A stretch of 64,000 nucleotides of DNA from Allodiplogaster sudhausi (Eukaryota; Nematoda; Chromadorea; Rhabditida; Diplogasteridae), in the NCBI GenBank assembly GCA_945643635.1, contig CALZFC010000057.1, positions 463,501 to 527,500 of the forward strand, given 5' to 3'. Position 1 is the stretch's first letter. Every line of letters starts with the position of its first letter. Position numbers and translations under genes: made by a program. The notes beneath the pieces are model-generated. The model was not told where the DNA came from. It searched no databases and saw nothing but the letters and a program-made list of their open reading frames with translations. Shown here in pieces: positions 61,393 to 64,000 of the stretch.

Positions 61393-62312
61393 GAGAGAGA
61401 GAGAGCGAAAGGAAGAGAGTGCGCACGAACCGGTCAGGAGCGGCAGATGATCCGTCCACGGTCCGGTGGCAGCGGCTGCCGCAGCAGCAAAGTCAACGGC
61501 ACCGCCACTCGGCGTCTCCCACTTGAACAACGGCGCGACATCGGCGCCATTCGTGGACCTGAGAGAGAGAGAGAGAAAGTGAGAATTGGAATTTGTCGCC
61601 AACCATATCATAAACACAATAAAATTAAAGTACCACACAAGGGTACAAAAAAGGAAGAAAATATAAATATCGTAGGGCTAAAGTTAACCGAAAGCTAAAG
61701 GTTGAATTATCCTTGGTTGCGGGGGTGGGGGGAGGGAGGCGGTTGCGCTTTCTAAGAATGACGGGATGCCGAGGGTTGCCCCTGGTCTACAGCTTCAAGG
61801 ATAGAGACTCGAATTGATTCGACATGGCCTTGGCACTACTTCCATGAAGTCAACCCGTGATTTCGCTGCCATACAACAGCGACTTGGTGCATCATAATTA
61901 GCAAAGTACCACTAGGTATCTAAACCACCTCATCATAACCAATTATGCGCCACAATCCAGCCCATGATAACCCACAACTGGGTCCACAACAGCCTCATGA
62001 TAAACCACCAGGGCGACACTCGAAACGACCCCACGGTAACACCACTAAAGTTCTGCTCGGATGCGCGCTGTTCGATTGAGATGGGTTTACCGCGAAGCAC
62101 CAATACCGCCATCAGAACCACTACCGACTAGGAGAGAGGGGGCTGGGGCAGGGTGGCGCTTTCCCGGGTGGCGCTGGTAGGTGGCTGAGATGGGTGGATG
62201 CGATGCGATGCGGTTGTGGCGTTGACGGATCAAGTGGGGTTGAAGAGGCCATCATCATCCATTCCTCTCTCTCTCTCTCTCTCTTTCTCCTCAAGTGCTA
62301 CTTGAGTAGTAG

Positions 62313-62358
<46 letters not shown>

Positions 62359-62488
62359 AATAAGGAAGAGAGGGTGAAGGGGGGGGGGGTGTATGGTTTG
62401 TTGGCTCCGTGCCAAAAGAGACTACTGACTTAGGATGGCCGGCGGAGGCGGCCGCCGGAAGGCCGGCAAGCGTGCTGACATTGAACAT
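53751..62488 (-). CDS. ceh-22: NK-2 class homeodomain transcription factor, nine exons
   Basis: Exons: 62488-62430, 61558-61431, 57142-57047, 56505-56253, 55770-55685, 55416-55245, 54828-54666, 54385-54306, 53856-53751; every phase fits, giving 380 residues. It starts [11 protein letters not shown], followed by Ala/Pro/Gly-rich regions and an acidic stretch ([20 protein letters not shown]). The homeodomain begins [20 protein letters not shown] and ends KIWFQNHR then YKTKK; the Tyr at homeodomain position 54 (HRYK) is diagnostic of NK-2. An intron splits it after FQNHR. A poly-Ala and GSSYQ region and the tail NAWGQWM follow. The [11 protein letters not shown] text favours the Nkx2-2/ceh-22 group over Nkx2-1/ceh-24; the orthologue name is inference. 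A nuclear DNA-binding role, in pharyngeal or neural patterning by analogy, is expected. Confidence 0.9.
54172..54300. repeat. ~26-bp AT-rich tandem repeat
   Basis: About five units of TTAATTACTAATTAATAACTAC in the last intron of the homeobox gene. Confidence 0.85.
54877..54970 (-). repeat. tRNA-like sequence in intron of NK-2 gene
   Basis: The minus strand has ACTCAGTTGAGCAGGCGGTA (A-box like), CCCTATAAT in the anticodon region and GCGAGTTCGAGCAGC (B-box like). The anticodon stem pairs poorly and the acceptor arms do not match, so a tRNA pseudogene or SINE head is more likely than a working tRNA. Confidence 0.4.
55425..55610. repeat. GA microsatellite before homeobox exon
   Basis: On the sense (minus) strand this is a CT tract leading into the acceptor of the homeobox exon at 55,416. 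Confidence 0.85.
57480..59450. repeat. GA and CT microsatellites in intron 2 of NK-2 gene
   Basis: GA at 57,485-57,660, 57,770-57,870 and 57,960-58,030; CT at 58,225-58,430, 58,520-58,760, 58,850-58,960 and 59,150-59,415. These lie in the 4.3-kb intron between exons 2 and 3. No additional exon was seen. Confidence 0.9.
60170..61430. repeat. CT then GA microsatellites, NK-2 intron 2
   Basis: CT-rich 60,175-60,400 and GA 61,220-61,420. Between them lies AT-rich sequence with no exon. Confidence 0.85.
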
Positions 62489-62571
62489 GGCCGGCGATGT
62501 CTCGCGGCGGCGGCGTCGAAGGGCTGCTGCTGGAGAGGACTTCAAGCACTGTCTACTTCAGCTTCGAGAGT

Positions 62572-62614
<43 letters not shown>

Positions 62615-62969
62615 GGAGAGAGAGAGAAAGGGAGAGAGAGGGAGAGAGAGAGGGAGAGAGATAGAGCGCGAGAGAGAGAAGGAGAGGTAGAGAGGGAGAT
62701 GGAAATAGAGAGAGAGAGAGAATGAGAGGGAGGGAGAGAGGGATAAAGAAGGATAGGCAGTACTTTCTGACTCTTGACAGTCAGAGCAAGCGAGATAAAG
62801 AGAGAGATAGAGAAAGGCGTCCTGAGTGGGCTCTCAGCGCGATGTCTGCCTGATGAAGTGCTTTCTTGAGATGAGTGGCGGATCTCGGGAGTAGGGGTGG
62901 AGAAAGAGAGAGAGAGATTGCGAGAGAGAGGAAGGGAGGGAGAGGGAGAGAGACAGAGAGGGAGGGAGG

Positions 62970-63012
<43 letters not shown>

Positions 63013-63153
63013 AGATTCTTGAAGTGACACACTGTATGCGCAAGGAACAGTGGCGGTATGAAGAGACGCAGACATGCAGAGGGACAGGAAGCATATGAGG
63101 TGTGTACACAAGATGAGAGACAGACGCGAGAGAAGGCGAGGGAGGGAGAAAGC

Positions 63154-63192
<39 letters not shown>

Positions 63193-63320
63193 AGAGAGAT
63201 GGAGAGAGTAACAGAGAGGTAGAGAGATAGGGAGAGAAATAAAAGAGAGAGAGAGAGCGAGAGTAAGAGAGAGGGAGAGAAAGTGAGGAAGAGAGAGAAG
63301 GAGAGAGAGAGAGAGGAGTG
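62255..63320. repeat. CT/GA tracts around the NK-2 first exon
   Basis: CT at 62,262-62,285 and 62,315-62,354 in intron 1; GA at 62,566-62,740, 62,900-63,010, 63,120-63,200 and 63,215-63,315 upstream of the start. The promoter is not identifiable within this field. Confidence 0.85.
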
Positions 63321-64000
63321 ACTTGGTAGCATTTGGTCAAAGAGTGAAAATACCGAAACATGGCACTGGTATTCGATCAAAGGTCGCCTTTCAATGAAGA
63401 AGACCATTTAGATAATTAGTAGGAATGAAGTTAGCCATAGTGAAAACAAGAAATCTCACGGGAGCCAGACTAGTAGTCGGATTCGGTTGCCCTTACAATT
63501 AGCTCCATAAGGAAGTCTGTCCGACTATTTCGGATGTTTCTGAGATTTATCCACGAGAATTCTCACCTTATGCCTTGCTTCCTAGTCATTAGCAAAAGGT
63601 CAGAGAGAAGAGGGAGAGAGATAGAGAGAGAGAATGAGATTAAGTGAGACAGAGAGAGGGAGTGAGAGATCGAGAGAAAAAGAGATAGATAAGAGTAACA
63701 AATTCCACTTTTTAATTGAAGAGATATTCTTGGAAACGTAAGCACTTGTGCCTTCTTACTCGGTGACTTTTTTTCTCCTCAAAAGCTCAAAAAAAGAAAA
63801 ACAATTTCAAGAAAAAAATCAGAGAAAAATAATTGTACCAGTATACTGCAAATTTTATTATTAATCTTAAAATATATTTGCAATTTTGTTTTCTTCCTAT
63901 ATCTATGAACACTTAGAACCACTTAAAAATTTCACCTGATTTCCAGCTTCCATTCCTTGTCTTTGTCTCAATTAATCTCTATCTCTCTCTCTCTTTATCT
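63321..64000. other. Right edge, GA tract and unique DNA
   Basis: GA tract at 63,605-63,690 and AT-rich unique sequence. No exon seen. Confidence 0.6.

Noticed and set aside
61227..61698. Plus-strand Arg/Glu-rich open frame
   Set aside because: Part GA repeat, part antisense of exon 2 of the homeobox gene.

Overview
The window is eukaryotic and looks like nematode DNA. Genes are split by mostly short GT-AG introns. It holds an NK-2 homeobox gene of the ceh-22/Nkx2 type, small Ly6-like and CUB-domain secreted or membrane proteins, and a divergent ionotropic-receptor-like channel. Long (GA)n/(CT)n microsatellite fields fill much of the rest. The nematode assignment is inference; no marker gene settles it.

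Layout. 1-1,010: CT microsatellites. 1,011-10,035: a 9.0-kb transposon with CACACAGAAAA termini, a TA target duplication, subterminal GTGAC/GTCAC motifs and two minus-strand genes (a CACTA/tnp2-like transposase and a partner protein). 10,036-16,000: GA/CT microsatellites with a duplicated 519-bp block. 17,309-20,493 (+): ten-exon ionotropic-receptor-like gene. 21,366-22,452 (-): secreted His/Gly/Tyr-rich protein with two exons that can only be used alternatively. 23,575-25,811: complete Mutator-like (MULE) element with ~190-bp inverted repeats, a perfect 10-bp target duplication and a six-exon gene whose DDE core is truncated. 26,770-27,430 (-): small Thr-rich membrane protein. 27,673-38,517: a second, 10.8-kb CACTA-like transposon carrying the same two genes as the first but a different subterminal motif (ATTGTTTG/CAAACAAT). 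38,537-39,395: exons of a membrane protein and one unassigned exon. 40,557-41,609 (+): Ly6-like type I membrane protein. 42,070-43,344 (+): CUB-domain protein. 44,560-47,720: promoter and signal-peptide copies of the Ly6-like gene and a minisatellite. 48,201-54,171: near-tandem 2.9-kb duplication that copies the last exon of the homeobox gene. 53,751-62,488 (-): nine-exon NK-2 homeobox gene. 62,500-64,000: GA microsatellites.

The most notable system is the pair of large two-gene transposons. Both encode a zinc-finger plus tnp2-like transposase (candidate catalytic motifs YIDD, GDNL, HDLYEG) and a co-conserved partner of unknown family, but their subterminal repeats are unrelated. The lesions are complementary. 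The left element has lost the GDNL/CxxC middle of its transposase. The right element keeps it but has a TGA in its second zinc finger. The spliced models below were built by hand from splice sites and reading phases; exon lengths and phases close exactly for the channel, His-rich, MULE and homeobox genes.
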